Source: Streptomyces sp. TRM49041
GTDB lineage: Bacteria > Actinomycetota > Actinomycetes > Streptomycetales > Streptomycetaceae
Direction: 5' to 3'
Assembly (NCBI RefSeq): GCF_008271805.1
Contig: NZ_VSRY01000150.1
Location: 1 to 50,908 of the forward strand
DNA length: 50,908 nucleotides
Shown here: in pieces, positions 22,672 through 31,861 of the stretch
Layout of the letters: each line of letters starts with the position of its first letter
Position numbering within the stretch: the first letter of the stretch is position 1
Position numbers and translations under genes: made by a program
The notes under the pieces: model-generated
What the model saw: the letters and a program-made list of their open reading frames with translations, nothing else
Database searches by the model: none
Told to the model about the DNA's origin: nothing

Positions 22672-25211
22672 CCGTCACCACGTCCTCCACCGGTGGAGGC
22701 GCGGGACCGGCGGTGCCGCCGGAAGACCTGGTCACGCTGACCATCGACGGCGTCGAGATCTCCGTGCCCAAGGGGACGCTCGTCATCCGCGCCGCCGAAC
22801 AGCTCGGCATCGAGATCCCACGGTTCTGCGACCACCCCCTCCTCGACCCGGCCGGTGCCTGCCGCCAGTGCATCGTCGAGGTCGAGGGCCAGCGCAAGCC
22901 CATGGCCTCCTGCACGATCACGTGTACGGACGGCATGGTGGTGAAGACTCAACTCACCTCCGAAGTCGCCGAGAAGGCCCAGGTCGGCGTGATGGAGCTG
23001 CTGCTCATCAACCACCCCCTGGACTGCCCCGTCTGCGACAAGGGCGGCGAGTGCCCCCTGCAGAACCAGGCCGTCTCGCACGGCCAGGCCGACTCCCGGT
23101 TCGAGGGCAGGAAGCGGACCTACGAGAAGCCGGTACCACTCTCCACACAGGTGCTCCTCGACCGCGAGCGGTGCGTGCTCTGCGCCCGCTGCACCCGCTT
23201 CTCCCAGCAGATCGCCGGCGACCCGATGATCGAACTCGTCGAGCGGGGCGCGCTCCAGCAGGTCGGCATCGGCGACGGCGACCCGTTCGAGTCGTACTTC
23301 TCCGGCAACACCATCCAGATCTGCCCGGTCGGCGCCCTCACCTCGGCGGCGTACCGATTCCGCTCGCGCCCCTTCGACCTGGTCTCCAGCCCCTCGGTGT
23401 GCGAGCACTGCGCGGGCGGCTGCGCGACCCGCACCGACCACCGGCGCGGCAAGGTCATGCGGCGGCTCGCCGCCGACGACCCGGAGGTCAACGAGGAGTG
23501 GCTGTGCGACAAGGGACGCTTCGCGTTCCGGTACGCCCAGCGGCGCGACCGCCTCGCCACGCCCCTGGTACGCGGCGCCGACGGCACCCTGGAGCCGGCC
23601 TCCTGGCCCGAGGCCCTGGACGCCGCGGCACGCGGACTGGTCCGGGGCCGCACCGGTGTTCTCACCGGCGGCCGGCTGACCGTCGAGGACGCGTACGCGT
23701 ACGCCAAGTTCGCGCGCGTGGCCCTCGACACCAACGACATCGACTTCCGCGCGCGCGTGCACAGCAGCGAGGAGGCCGACTTCCTGGCCGCCAGGGTCGC
23801 CGGACGAGGCCGGGACCTCGGAGGAGGAGCGGGGGTCACGTACGCCGCGCTCGAGAAGGCCCCGGCGGTGCTGCTCGCCGGGATCGAGGCCGAGGAGGAG
23901 GCGCCCGGCGTCTTCCTGCGGCTGCGCAAGGCGTGGCGGAAGCACGGCCAGGCGACGTACGGGCTGGCGCCTTACGCGACCCGGGGCCTGGAGAAGGCGG
24001 GCGGCACGCTGCTGCCGGCCGCCCCCGGCACCGAGACCGAGTGGCTCGACACGCTGGCCGCCGGGACCGGACTCGACGGGGCGGGCGCCGCCGCGGCGGA
24101 GGCCCTGCGCGCGGAGGGCGCCGTCATCGTCGTCGGCGAGCGGCTCGCGGGCGTACCCGGCGCGCTGACCGCCGCCGTACGGGCCGCGAACGCGACCGGC
24201 GCCGAACTGGTGTGGATCCCGCGCCGGGCCGGTGAGCGCGGCGCGGTCTGGGCGGGCGCCATCCCGTCGCTGCTGCCCGGCGGGCGCCCGGCCACCGACC
24301 CGCGCGCCCGCGAGGAGACGGCCACGGTCTGGGGCGTACGCGAACTGCCCGACCGGTACGGCCGCGACACCGGCCGGATCGTGGAGGCCGCCGCCACCGG
24401 TGAGCTGGGCGCACTGCTCGTCGGGGGCGTCGAGCCGGCCGACCTGCCGGACCCGGCCCGCGCGCGTGAGGCCCTCGACGCGGCGTTCGTGGTGTCGCTG
24501 GAGCTGCGGCCCGGCGAGGTCACCGAGCGGGCGGACGTGGTGCTTCCGGTCGCGGCGGTCGCCGAGAAGGCCGGCACCTTCCTCAACTGGGAGGGCCGGG
24601 TGCGGATGTTCGAGGCCGCGCTGAAGCCCGAGCAGATGACCAGCGCGCTGCCCCCGACCGACGCGCGCGTGCTGCAGATGCTCGCGGACGCGATGGACAC
24701 GCACCTCGGGCTGCCGGACCTGCGGGCCGTACGGGCCGAGATGGACCGGCTCGGCGCCTGGGCCGGGGAACGGGCAGGCGACCCGGCCGAGTCCGGCAGG
24801 CCGCTGCCCCGCGCCGGTGAGGGCGAGGCCGTCCTGGCCGGTCACCGGATGCTCCTCGACCGTGGCCGCCTCCAGGAGGGCGACGAGGCGCTGGCCGGCA
24901 CCCGGCACGCCGCCGTCGCCCGCCTCTCGGCCGACACGGCGGCGGCGACCGGCGTCAAGGACGGCGACCTCCTGGAGGTGACCGGCCCGGCCGGCTCCGT
25001 ACGGCTGCCGCTCCAGGTGACGGAGATGGCCGACCGGGTGGTGTGGCTGCCGCTCAACTCCACCGGCGGCGGTGCGCTGTCCGACCTGGGCACGGTGCCC
25101 GGGCGCCTGGTCCGCATCGCCCCGGCCCCGGCCCCGGTCCCGGCCTCGCCGGGCACCCCGGGCTCCCCCTACTCACCGGACACGTCGGAATCGTCGGAGG
25201 TGCGAGCATGA
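22668..25211 (+). CDS. nuoG: NADH-quinone oxidoreductase subunit G
   Basis: 847-residue iron-sulfur subunit. In order: [2Fe-2S] N1b ligands (FCDHPLLDPAGACRQC and the later ASC), the His-ligated N5 motif HPLDCPVCDKGGEC, N4 (CVLCARC and ICPVGA), and the extra cluster N7 (CEHCAGGC with WLCDKG). N7 occurs only in some bacteria, so this is a four-cluster type. The molybdopterin-like domain (about 230-800) has no cofactor function. The end is Pro/Ser rich. ATG at 22668 overlaps nuoF; nuoH overlaps by 4 nt. Confidence 0.95.
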   Translation: MTVTTSSTGGGAGPAVPPEDLVTLTIDGVEISVPKGTLVIRAAEQLGIEIPRFCDHPLLDPAGACRQCIVEVEGQRKPMASCTITCTDGMVVKTQLTSEVAEKAQVGVMELLLINHPLDCPVCDKGGECPLQNQAVSHGQADSRFEGRKRTYEKPVPLSTQVLLDRERCVLCARCTRFSQQIAGDPMIELVERGALQQVGIGDGDPFESYFSGNTIQICPVGALTSAAYRFRSRPFDLVSSPSVCEHCAGGCATRTDHRRGKVMRRLAADDPEVNEEWLCDKGRFAFRYAQRRDRLATPLVRGADGTLEPASWPEALDAAARGLVRGRTGVLTGGRLTVEDAYAYAKFARVALDTNDIDFRARVHSSEEADFLAARVAGRGRDLGGGAGVTYAALEKAPAVLLAGIEAEEEAPGVFLRLRKAWRKHGQATYGLAPYATRGLEKAGGTLLPAAPGTETEWLDTLAAGTGLDGAGAAAAEALRAEGAVIVVGERLAGVPGALTAAVRAANATGAELVWIPRRAGERGAVWAGAIPSLLPGGRPATDPRAREETATVWGVRELPDRYGRDTGRIVEAAATGELGALLVGGVEPADLPDPARAREALDAAFVVSLELRPGEVTERADVVLPVAAVAEKAGTFLNWEGRVRMFEAALKPEQMTSALPPTDARVLQMLADAMDTHLGLPDLRAVRAEMDRLGAWAGERAGDPAESGRPLPRAGEGEAVLAGHRMLLDRGRLQEGDEALAGTRHAAVARLSADTAAATGVKDGDLLEVTGPAGSVRLPLQVTEMADRVVWLPLNSTGGGALSDLGTVPGRLVRIAPAPAPVPASPGTPGSPYSPDTSESSEVRA

Positions 25212-26572
25212 ACCCGGCCCTCCTCGCGGCCGAGGACCTCTCCATGTTCGGCCGCGACCCCTGGTGGCTCGTGGCTCTCAAGGCGGTCTTCTGCTTCGCC
25301 TTCCTCATGCTGACCGTGCTGATCTCCATCGTGATGGAGCGCAAGGTCGTCGGCTGGATGCAGCGGCGCATCGGCCCCAACCGCCACGGCCCCTGGGGCA
25401 TGCTCCAGTCGCTCGCCGACGGTGTGAAGCTGATGCTGAAGGAGGATGTGGTCGTCAAGCGCGCGGACAAGGTCATCTACGTCCTGGCGCCGATCCTGGC
25501 CGCGATCCCCGCCTTCATGGCCGTCGCCGTGATCCCCTTCGGCCCCGCCGGCAACGAGATCTCCATCTTCGGTACGCGGACCACCATGCAGCTCACCGAC
25601 CTGCCGGTGGCCATGCTCTACATCCTGGCGATCGGCTCGCTCGGTGTGTACGGCTTCGTCCTCGGCGGCTGGTCGTCCGGGTCCACGTACCCGCTGCTCG
25701 GCGGTATCCGCTCGGCCGCCCAGGTCATCTCGTACGAGATCGCCATGGGTGTCGCCTTCGCGTCGGTGTTCCTCTACGCCGGCTCGATGTCGACCTCGGC
25801 CATCGTGGACGCCCAGGGGGACCGCTGGTTCGCCGTCCTCCTGCCGGTGTCGTTCCTGATCTACATGGTGACGATGGTCGGCGAGTCCAGCCGGGCGCCG
25901 TTCGACATGCCGGAGTCCGAGGGAGACCTGGTCGGCGGGTTCAACACCGAGTACAGCTCCATCAAGTTCGCGATGTTCATGCTCGCCGAGTACGTCCACA
26001 TGGTGACCGTGTCGATGATCGCGGTGACGCTGTTCCTGGGCGGCTGGCGGGCCCCGTACCCGATCTCCGCCTTCTGGGAGGGCGCGAACCACGGCTGGTG
26101 GCCGATGCTGTGGTTCGTCGGCAAGGTCGTCGTGTTCATCTTCTGCTTCGTGTGGCTGCGCGGCACGCTGCCCCGTGTCCGCTACGACCAGCTGATGCGG
26201 CTCGGCTGGAAGGTCCTCATCCCCGTCGCGGTCACCTGGCTGATGCTCGTCGCGACCGTGCGCGCCCTGCGCAACGAGAACGTCGCGTTCCAGTCGATCG
26301 TGCTGTACGTCGCGGGGGCCGTCCTCGCGGTGCTGCTGCTCTCCTTCGTCGCCGACATGTTCCGCGACCGGCGGGAGAAGGCAGAGGGCGAGGCCGAGGA
26401 GGCCGCCCAGGCAGGCGAGTTCGATCCCATGGCCGGAGGGTTCCCGGTCCCGCCGCTGCCCGGACAGACCCTGCCGCCGGTGCCGCGCCGAAGGCCGCGG
26501 GGTGATCGCGAGTTGATTGTCAGTGGCGGCCCCGACGCTGGGAGTGACGGAAAGGAGACGGACCGTGTCTGA
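25208..26572 (+). CDS. nuoH: NADH-quinone oxidoreductase subunit H
   Basis: 454-residue membrane subunit next to the quinone channel, with about eight helices. MERKVVGWMQRRIGPN, GESSRAPFDMPESEGDLVGGFNTEY and ADGVKLMLKE are the conserved loops. The last 75 residues are a charged, Pro-rich cytoplasmic tail (GGFPVPPLPGQTLPPVP) absent from E. coli NuoH but usual in streptomycetes. ATG at 25208 overlaps nuoG; the end overlaps nuoI by 8 nt. Confidence 0.96.
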   Translation: MNPALLAAEDLSMFGRDPWWLVALKAVFCFAFLMLTVLISIVMERKVVGWMQRRIGPNRHGPWGMLQSLADGVKLMLKEDVVVKRADKVIYVLAPILAAIPAFMAVAVIPFGPAGNEISIFGTRTTMQLTDLPVAMLYILAIGSLGVYGFVLGGWSSGSTYPLLGGIRSAAQVISYEIAMGVAFASVFLYAGSMSTSAIVDAQGDRWFAVLLPVSFLIYMVTMVGESSRAPFDMPESEGDLVGGFNTEYSSIKFAMFMLAEYVHMVTVSMIAVTLFLGGWRAPYPISAFWEGANHGWWPMLWFVGKVVVFIFCFVWLRGTLPRVRYDQLMRLGWKVLIPVAVTWLMLVATVRALRNENVAFQSIVLYVAGAVLAVLLLSFVADMFRDRREKAEGEAEEAAQAGEFDPMAGGFPVPPLPGQTLPPVPRRRPRGDRELIVSGGPDAGSDGKETDRV

Positions 26573-27185
26573 TTTCCAGAATCCGGTGGCCGGCTTCGGC
26601 GTGACCTTCAAGGCCATGTTCAAGAAGCGGCTGACGGAGCAGTACCCGGAGCAGCAGAAGACGACAGCGCCCCGCTTCCACGGCAGGCACCAGCTCAACC
26701 GTCACCCCGACGGGCTCGAGAAGTGCGTCGGCTGCGAGCTGTGCGCCTGGGCCTGCCCCGCCGACGCCATCTACGTGGAGGGCGCGGACAACACCGACGA
26801 GGAGCGCTACTCGCCGGGCGAGCGGTACGGCCGCGTCTACCAGATCAACTACGCCCGCTGCATCTTCTGCGGGCTGTGCATCGAGGCGTGCCCCACGCGG
26901 GCGCTGACGATGACCAACGAGTTCGAACTGGCCGACACCTCCCGCGAGAACCTGATCTACACCAAGGAGCAGCTCCTCGCGGGTCTGGAGGAGGGCATGG
27001 TCGACACGCCGCACGCCATCTTCCCGGGGATGGACGAGCAGGACTACTACCGGGGCCTCGTCTCCGAGGCGGCACCGGGCACGGAGCGGCAGGCCGCCGC
27101 CGGCAAGGGCGAGCAGCCGCCGCAGGAAGCCGCGTCGGACTTCGGTGAGAACGAACCCGCGTCCGAGAAGGTGGTCGGGGCATGA
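26565..27185 (+). CDS. nuoI: NADH-quinone oxidoreductase subunit I
   Basis: 206-residue ferredoxin-like subunit with clusters N6a and N6b. The ligands are CVGCELCAWAC (C54, C57, C60, C64) and CIFCGLCIEAC. About 50 C-terminal residues are a low-complexity tail. GTG at 26565 (MSDFQNPVAGFG) is chosen because GGAGACGG lies just upstream; it sits inside the nuoH end. nuoJ overlaps by 4 nt. Confidence 0.95.
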   Translation: MSDFQNPVAGFGVTFKAMFKKRLTEQYPEQQKTTAPRFHGRHQLNRHPDGLEKCVGCELCAWACPADAIYVEGADNTDEERYSPGERYGRVYQINYARCIFCGLCIEACPTRALTMTNEFELADTSRENLIYTKEQLLAGLEEGMVDTPHAIFPGMDEQDYYRGLVSEAAPGTERQAAAGKGEQPPQEAASDFGENEPASEKVVGA

Positions 27186-28009
27186 CCGCGCTCACGCTGG
27201 CCGCCGCCTACACCACCTCGACCGGTGAGGCCGTGCAGTTCTGGCTGCTCGGCACGGTCGCGGTGCTGGGCGCGCTGGGCACCGTACTGATGAAGAAGGC
27301 CGTGCACAGTGCGCTGTCCCTGGCCGGCACCATGATCGTCCTGGCGGTCTTCTACCTCGCCAACGGCGCGTACTTCCTGGGCATCGTGCAGATCGTCGTC
27401 TACACCGGCGCGATCATGATGCTGTTCCTCTTCGTCGTGATGCTCGTCGGTGTCACCGCCGCGGACTCGCTGAAGGAGACCATCAAGGGCCAGCGCTGGC
27501 TGGCCGCGCTGTGCGGACTCGGCTTCGGTGTGCTGCTGAGCGCCGGGATCGGCCGGGCCTCGCTGGAGACCTTCAACGGTCTCGGAGTGGCGAACGCGGG
27601 CGGCAATGTCGAGGGCCTCGCGGCGCTGATCTTCACCAGGTACGTCTTCGCCTTCGAGATCACCGGCGCGCTGCTCATCACGGCCGCGGTCGGCGCGATG
27701 GTGCTCACCCACCGCGAGCGCACCGAGCGGGCCCGCACCCAGCGTGAGCTGGCCGAGCAGCGCGTACGCGAGGGCAAGCAGCTCCCGCCGCTGCCCGCGC
27801 CCGGTGTGTACGCGCGGCACAACGCCGTGGACATCGCCGGTCTGCTGCCGGACGGCACCCCGTCCGAGCTGACCGTCAACCGGACGCTGCGCGCGCGGGG
27901 CCAGATCCGCGACGTGTCGACGCAGGCGCTGGACGAGCTGAAGGCGCTGGAGCAGCGCTCCGACGAGCGGCTGGGGCGGAAGCGGAACGGAGAGGAGGCG
28001 GCCAAGTGA
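27182..28009 (+). CDS. nuoJ: NADH-quinone oxidoreductase subunit J
   Basis: 275-residue membrane subunit with five helices in the first 175 residues. Helix 3 holds the conserved QIVVYTGAIMMLFLFVVML. The remaining 100 residues are a hydrophilic tail (REGKQLPPLPAPGVYARHNAVD), much longer than in E. coli NuoJ. It overlaps nuoI and nuoK by 4 nt each. Confidence 0.95.
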   Translation: MTALTLAAAYTTSTGEAVQFWLLGTVAVLGALGTVLMKKAVHSALSLAGTMIVLAVFYLANGAYFLGIVQIVVYTGAIMMLFLFVVMLVGVTAADSLKETIKGQRWLAALCGLGFGVLLSAGIGRASLETFNGLGVANAGGNVEGLAALIFTRYVFAFEITGALLITAAVGAMVLTHRERTERARTQRELAEQRVREGKQLPPLPAPGVYARHNAVDIAGLLPDGTPSELTVNRTLRARGQIRDVSTQALDELKALEQRSDERLGRKRNGEEAAK

Positions 28010-28305
28010 ATCCCGTCAACTACCTGTATCTCGCCGCCGTGTTGTTCACCATCGGCGCGGCCGGGGTGCTGATCAGGCGTAACGCGATCGTCGTGTTCAT
28101 GTGCGTGGAGCTGATGCTCAACGCCTGCAATCTGACGCTGGTGGCCTTCTCCCGGCTGCACGGCAATCTCGACGGCCAGATCATCGCCTTCTTCACGATG
28201 GTCGTCGCCGCCGCGGAGGTCGTGGTCGGGCTGGCGATCATCGTGTCGCTGTTCCGTACCCGCCATTCGGCCTCGGTCGACGACGCCAGCCTGATGAAGC
28301 TGTAA
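28006..28305 (+). CDS. nuoK: NADH-quinone oxidoreductase subunit K
   Basis: 99-residue subunit with three membrane helices. The conserved glutamates that line the proton path lie in FMCVELMLNACN and VVAAAEVVVGL. GTG at 28006 overlaps nuoJ by 4 nt. nuoL follows after 14 nt, one of the few non-overlapping junctions. Confidence 0.96.
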   Translation: MNPVNYLYLAAVLFTIGAAGVLIRRNAIVVFMCVELMLNACNLTLVAFSRLHGNLDGQIIAFFTMVVAAAEVVVGLAIIVSLFRTRHSASVDDASLMKL

Positions 28306-28319
28306 GGGGTCGCTGAATC

Positions 28320-30260
28320 GTGGAGAATCTGATCGCGCTGCTCGTCGCGGCGCCTCTGCTCGGAGCGGCCGTCCTGCTGTGCGGCGGCCGACGGCTCGAC
28401 AGGACCGGGCACTGGCTCGGCACGCTGCTGGCGGCCGCCTCCTTCGTCATCGGCGCGGTGCTCTTCGCCGACATGCTGGGGAAGAGCGCGGACGACCGGG
28501 CCCTGCACCAGCGGCTGTTCAGCTGGGTCCCCGTCGAGGGCTTCCAGGCGGACATCGCCTTCCAGCTGGACCAGCTGTCGATGACGTTCGTCCTGCTCAT
28601 CACCGGTGTCGGCACGCTCATCCATGTGTACTCGATCGGGTACATGGAGCACGACGAGCGCCGACGCCGCTTCTTCGGCTATCTGAACCTGTTCCTCGCG
28701 GCGATGCTGCTGCTGGTCGTCGCCGACAACTATCTGCTGCTGTACTTCGGCTGGGAGGGCGTCGGCCTCGCCTCCTACCTCCTCATCGGGTTCTGGCAGT
28801 ACAAGCCCACCGCGGCCACGGCCGCGAAGAAGGCGTTCCTGGTCAACCGGGTCGGTGACATCGGTCTGTCCATCGCCATCATGCTGATGTTCACCACGTT
28901 CGGGACGTTCGCCTTCGGGCCGGTGCTGAGCTCGACCGGTGAGACGTCGGAGGGCACGCTGACCGCGATCGGGCTGCTGCTGCTGCTTGCCGCGTGCGGC
29001 AAGTCGGCGCAGGTGCCGCTCCAGTCCTGGCTCGGTGACGCCATGGAGGGTCCGACCCCGGTGTCGGCGCTCATCCACGCGGCGACGATGGTGACCGCCG
29101 GCGTCTACCTGATCACCCGCTCCGGGGCGATCTTCAACGCGGCGCCGGACGCGCAGCTCGCGGTCGTGGTGGTCGGCGCGGTCACGCTCCTCTTCGGTGC
29201 GATCGTCGGTTGCGCGAAGGACGACATCAAGAAGGCCCTGGCCGGTTCGACGATGTCGCAGATCGGCTACATGATCCTCGCGGCCGGGCTCGGCCCGATC
29301 GGCTACGCCTTCGCGATCATGCACCTGGTGACGCACGGCTTCTTCAAGGCCGGGCTGTTCCTCGGTGCCGGATCGGTGATGCACGGCATGAACGACGAGG
29401 TCGACATGCGTAAGTACGGGGGCCTGCGGAAGTACATGCCGATCACGTTCGTGACATTCGGCCTCGGCTACCTGGCCATCATCGGCTTCCCCGGCCTGTC
29501 GGGCTTCTGGTCCAAGGACAAGATCATCGAGGCGGCGTTCGCGAAGGGCGGCACCGAGGGCTGGATCCTCGGCGCGGTCACCCTGCTCGGCGCCGGCATC
29601 ACCGCGTACTACATGACCCGCGTGATGATCCTGACGTTCTTCGGGGAGAAGCGCTGGCAGCCGGCGCCCGACCCGGACAAGGCGCCCAGCGTCGAGCCCG
29701 GCGTCGAGGCGAAGCCCGGCGAGATGCCGCACCCGCACGAGTCACCCCGGTCCATGACCATCCCGATGATCGTGCTGGCCTTCGGGTCGGTCTTCGCGGG
29801 CGGCCTGTTCTCGCTGAACAGCGCCTTCGTGAACTGGCTGGAGCCGGTCACCTCGTTCGCCCACGGGCACCCGCCGGTCAGCGCCGCCGTGATCACCACG
29901 TCGACGATCGTCGTCCTGCTGATCGGTGTCGCGATCGCGTACGCGCAGTACGGGCGCGGGCCCGTGCCGGTGGCCCCCCCACGCGGCTCGCTGCTCACCC
30001 GCGCGGCCCGCCGGGACCTGCTCCAGGACGACTTCAACCATGTGGTCCTGGTCCGCGGCGGTGAGCACCTCACCCGCTCCCTGGTGTATGTCGACCACAC
30101 TCTCGTCGACGGGGTCGTCAACGGCACGGCCGCGACGATGGGCGGTCTCTCCGGCCGGATGCGCAAGCTGCAGAACGGCTTTGCCCGCTCCTATGCGGTC
30201 TCGATGTTCGGAGGTGCTGCGGTGCTGATCGCCGCGACCCTGCTGATGAGGGCGGTGTGA
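28320..30260 (+). CDS. nuoL: NADH-quinone oxidoreductase subunit L
   Basis: 646-residue antiporter-like subunit at the far end of the membrane arm. GWEGVGLASYLLIGFW carries the conserved Glu of helix 5, and LIHAATMVTAGVYL and KDDIKKALAGSTMSQIGYM the conserved Lys/His regions. The C-terminal part includes the long lateral helix. GTG at 28320 follows AAGGGG. nuoM overlaps the end by 4 nt. Confidence 0.96.
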   Translation: MENLIALLVAAPLLGAAVLLCGGRRLDRTGHWLGTLLAAASFVIGAVLFADMLGKSADDRALHQRLFSWVPVEGFQADIAFQLDQLSMTFVLLITGVGTLIHVYSIGYMEHDERRRRFFGYLNLFLAAMLLLVVADNYLLLYFGWEGVGLASYLLIGFWQYKPTAATAAKKAFLVNRVGDIGLSIAIMLMFTTFGTFAFGPVLSSTGETSEGTLTAIGLLLLLAACGKSAQVPLQSWLGDAMEGPTPVSALIHAATMVTAGVYLITRSGAIFNAAPDAQLAVVVVGAVTLLFGAIVGCAKDDIKKALAGSTMSQIGYMILAAGLGPIGYAFAIMHLVTHGFFKAGLFLGAGSVMHGMNDEVDMRKYGGLRKYMPITFVTFGLGYLAIIGFPGLSGFWSKDKIIEAAFAKGGTEGWILGAVTLLGAGITAYYMTRVMILTFFGEKRWQPAPDPDKAPSVEPGVEAKPGEMPHPHESPRSMTIPMIVLAFGSVFAGGLFSLNSAFVNWLEPVTSFAHGHPPVSAAVITTSTIVVLLIGVAIAYAQYGRGPVPVAPPRGSLLTRAARRDLLQDDFNHVVLVRGGEHLTRSLVYVDHTLVDGVVNGTAATMGGLSGRMRKLQNGFARSYAVSMFGGAAVLIAATLLMRAV

Positions 30261-31861
30261 CCGCGATGTCCTTTCCTCTTCTGACGGTGACGGCGGCGCT
30301 GCCGGCTGTCGGTGCGATCGTCACCGCCGCCGTCCCGGCCGCGCGGCGCACCGCCGCCAAGTGGCTGGCGCTGCTGTTCTCACTCGCCACACTCGCCCTC
30401 GCGGCGACCGTCCTGGTGCGCTTCGACCCGGGCGGTGCCCGCTACCAGCTCACCGAGTCGCATGCCTGGATCAAGGACTTCGGGGTCCGGTACGAGCTGG
30501 GCGTGGACGGCATCGGCGTCGCGCTGATCGCCCTCACCGCCCTGCTCATCCCGTTCGTCATCCTCGCCGGGTGGCACGACGCGGACCCCCTGGCGGTGTC
30601 CGACAGCGGCTCCGCCGAGGGTCGGTCGAAGCGGTGGCGGCCCACTCAGGGCTTCTTCGCGCTGATCCTGATGGTCGAGGCGATGGTGATCCTCTCCTTC
30701 GAGGCCACCGACGTCTTCCTCTTCTACATCCTCTTCGAAGCCATGCTGATCCCGATGTACTTCCTCATCGGCGGCTTCGGCGACCGCGCCCACGCGGGCA
30801 CGGACGAGAAGGCGGCCGCCCAGCGGTCGTACGCGGCGGTCAAGTTCCTCCTCTACAACCTGGTCGGCGGCCTCATCATGCTGGCCGCGGTGATCGGGCT
30901 GTATGTCGTCGCGGGCAACTTCTCGCTCACCGAGATCGCCGCCGCCCGGGCGAGCGGCGAGCTGAACATGGCGACGAACACGGAACGGCTGCTGTTCCTC
31001 GGCTTCTTCTTCGCGTTCGCGGTGAAGGCGCCGCTGTGGCCGCTGCACACCTGGCTGCCCAACGCCATGGGCGAGTCCACGGCGCCGGTCGCGGTGCTCA
31101 TCACGGCCGTCGTCGACAAGGTCGGCACGTTCGCGATGCTCCGCTTCTGCCTCGGCCTGTTCCCGGAGGCGTCGAAGTGGGCCACGCCCGCGATCATCGT
31201 CCTCGCGCTGATCAGCATCGTCTACGGGGCGCTGCTCGCGGTCGGCCAGCGGGACATCAAGCGTCTGATCGCGTACGCGTCGATCTCCCACTTCGGCTTC
31301 ATCATCCTGGGCATCTTCGCGATGACCAGCCAGGGCCAGAGCGGCGCCACGCTCTACATGGTCAACCACGGCATCTCGACTGCGGCGCTGATGCTGGTCG
31401 CCGGCTTCCTGATCTCGCGGCGCGGGTCGCGGCTCATCGCCGACTACGGCGGTGTGCAGAAGGTCGCGCCGGTTCTCGCAGGCACCTTCCTCATCGGCGG
31501 CCTGGCGACGCTGTCGCTGCCGGGTCTCGCGCCGTTCGTCAGCGAGTTCCTGGTGCTGGTCGGCACGTTCGCCCGGTACCCGGTCGCCGGCATCGTCGCC
31601 ACGGTCGGCATCGTGCTCGCCGCGCTCTACACGCTGGTTCTGTACCAGCGGACGATGACGGGTCCGGTGAAGGAGGACGTCCGGTCGATGCCCGACCTGC
31701 GGCCGCGTGAACTGGCCGTGGTGGCCCCGCTGATCGCCCTGCTCCTCTTCCTCGGCGTCTTCCCGAAGCCGCTGACCGACATCGTCAACCCGGCGGTGCG
31801 GCACACCATGTCCGACGTACAGCAGACGGACCCCCGGCCCGATGTGGAGGCGGCCAAGTGA
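30257..31861 (+). CDS. nuoM: NADH-quinone oxidoreductase subunit M
   Basis: 534-residue antiporter-like proton-pumping subunit with about 14 helices. LFEAMLIPMYFLIGGFG has the conserved Glu, and LPNAMGESTAPVAVLI and QRDIKRLIAYASISHFGF are hallmark segments. GTG at 30257 overlaps nuoL; ATG at 30266 is an alternative. nuoN overlaps the end by 4 nt. Confidence 0.96.
   Translation: MTAMSFPLLTVTAALPAVGAIVTAAVPAARRTAAKWLALLFSLATLALAATVLVRFDPGGARYQLTESHAWIKDFGVRYELGVDGIGVALIALTALLIPFVILAGWHDADPLAVSDSGSAEGRSKRWRPTQGFFALILMVEAMVILSFEATDVFLFYILFEAMLIPMYFLIGGFGDRAHAGTDEKAAAQRSYAAVKFLLYNLVGGLIMLAAVIGLYVVAGNFSLTEIAAARASGELNMATNTERLLFLGFFFAFAVKAPLWPLHTWLPNAMGESTAPVAVLITAVVDKVGTFAMLRFCLGLFPEASKWATPAIIVLALISIVYGALLAVGQRDIKRLIAYASISHFGFIILGIFAMTSQGQSGATLYMVNHGISTAALMLVAGFLISRRGSRLIADYGGVQKVAPVLAGTFLIGGLATLSLPGLAPFVSEFLVLVGTFARYPVAGIVATVGIVLAALYTLVLYQRTMTGPVKEDVRSMPDLRPRELAVVAPLIALLLFLGVFPKPLTDIVNPAVRHTMSDVQQTDPRPDVEAAK

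Noticed and set aside
22365..24908. An 847-codon antisense frame opposite nuoG
   Set aside because: It mirrors nuoG codons; high third-position GC keeps the complement open. No domain or start signal supports it. The same holds for long frames opposite nuoD, nuoH, nuoL, nuoM and nuoN.
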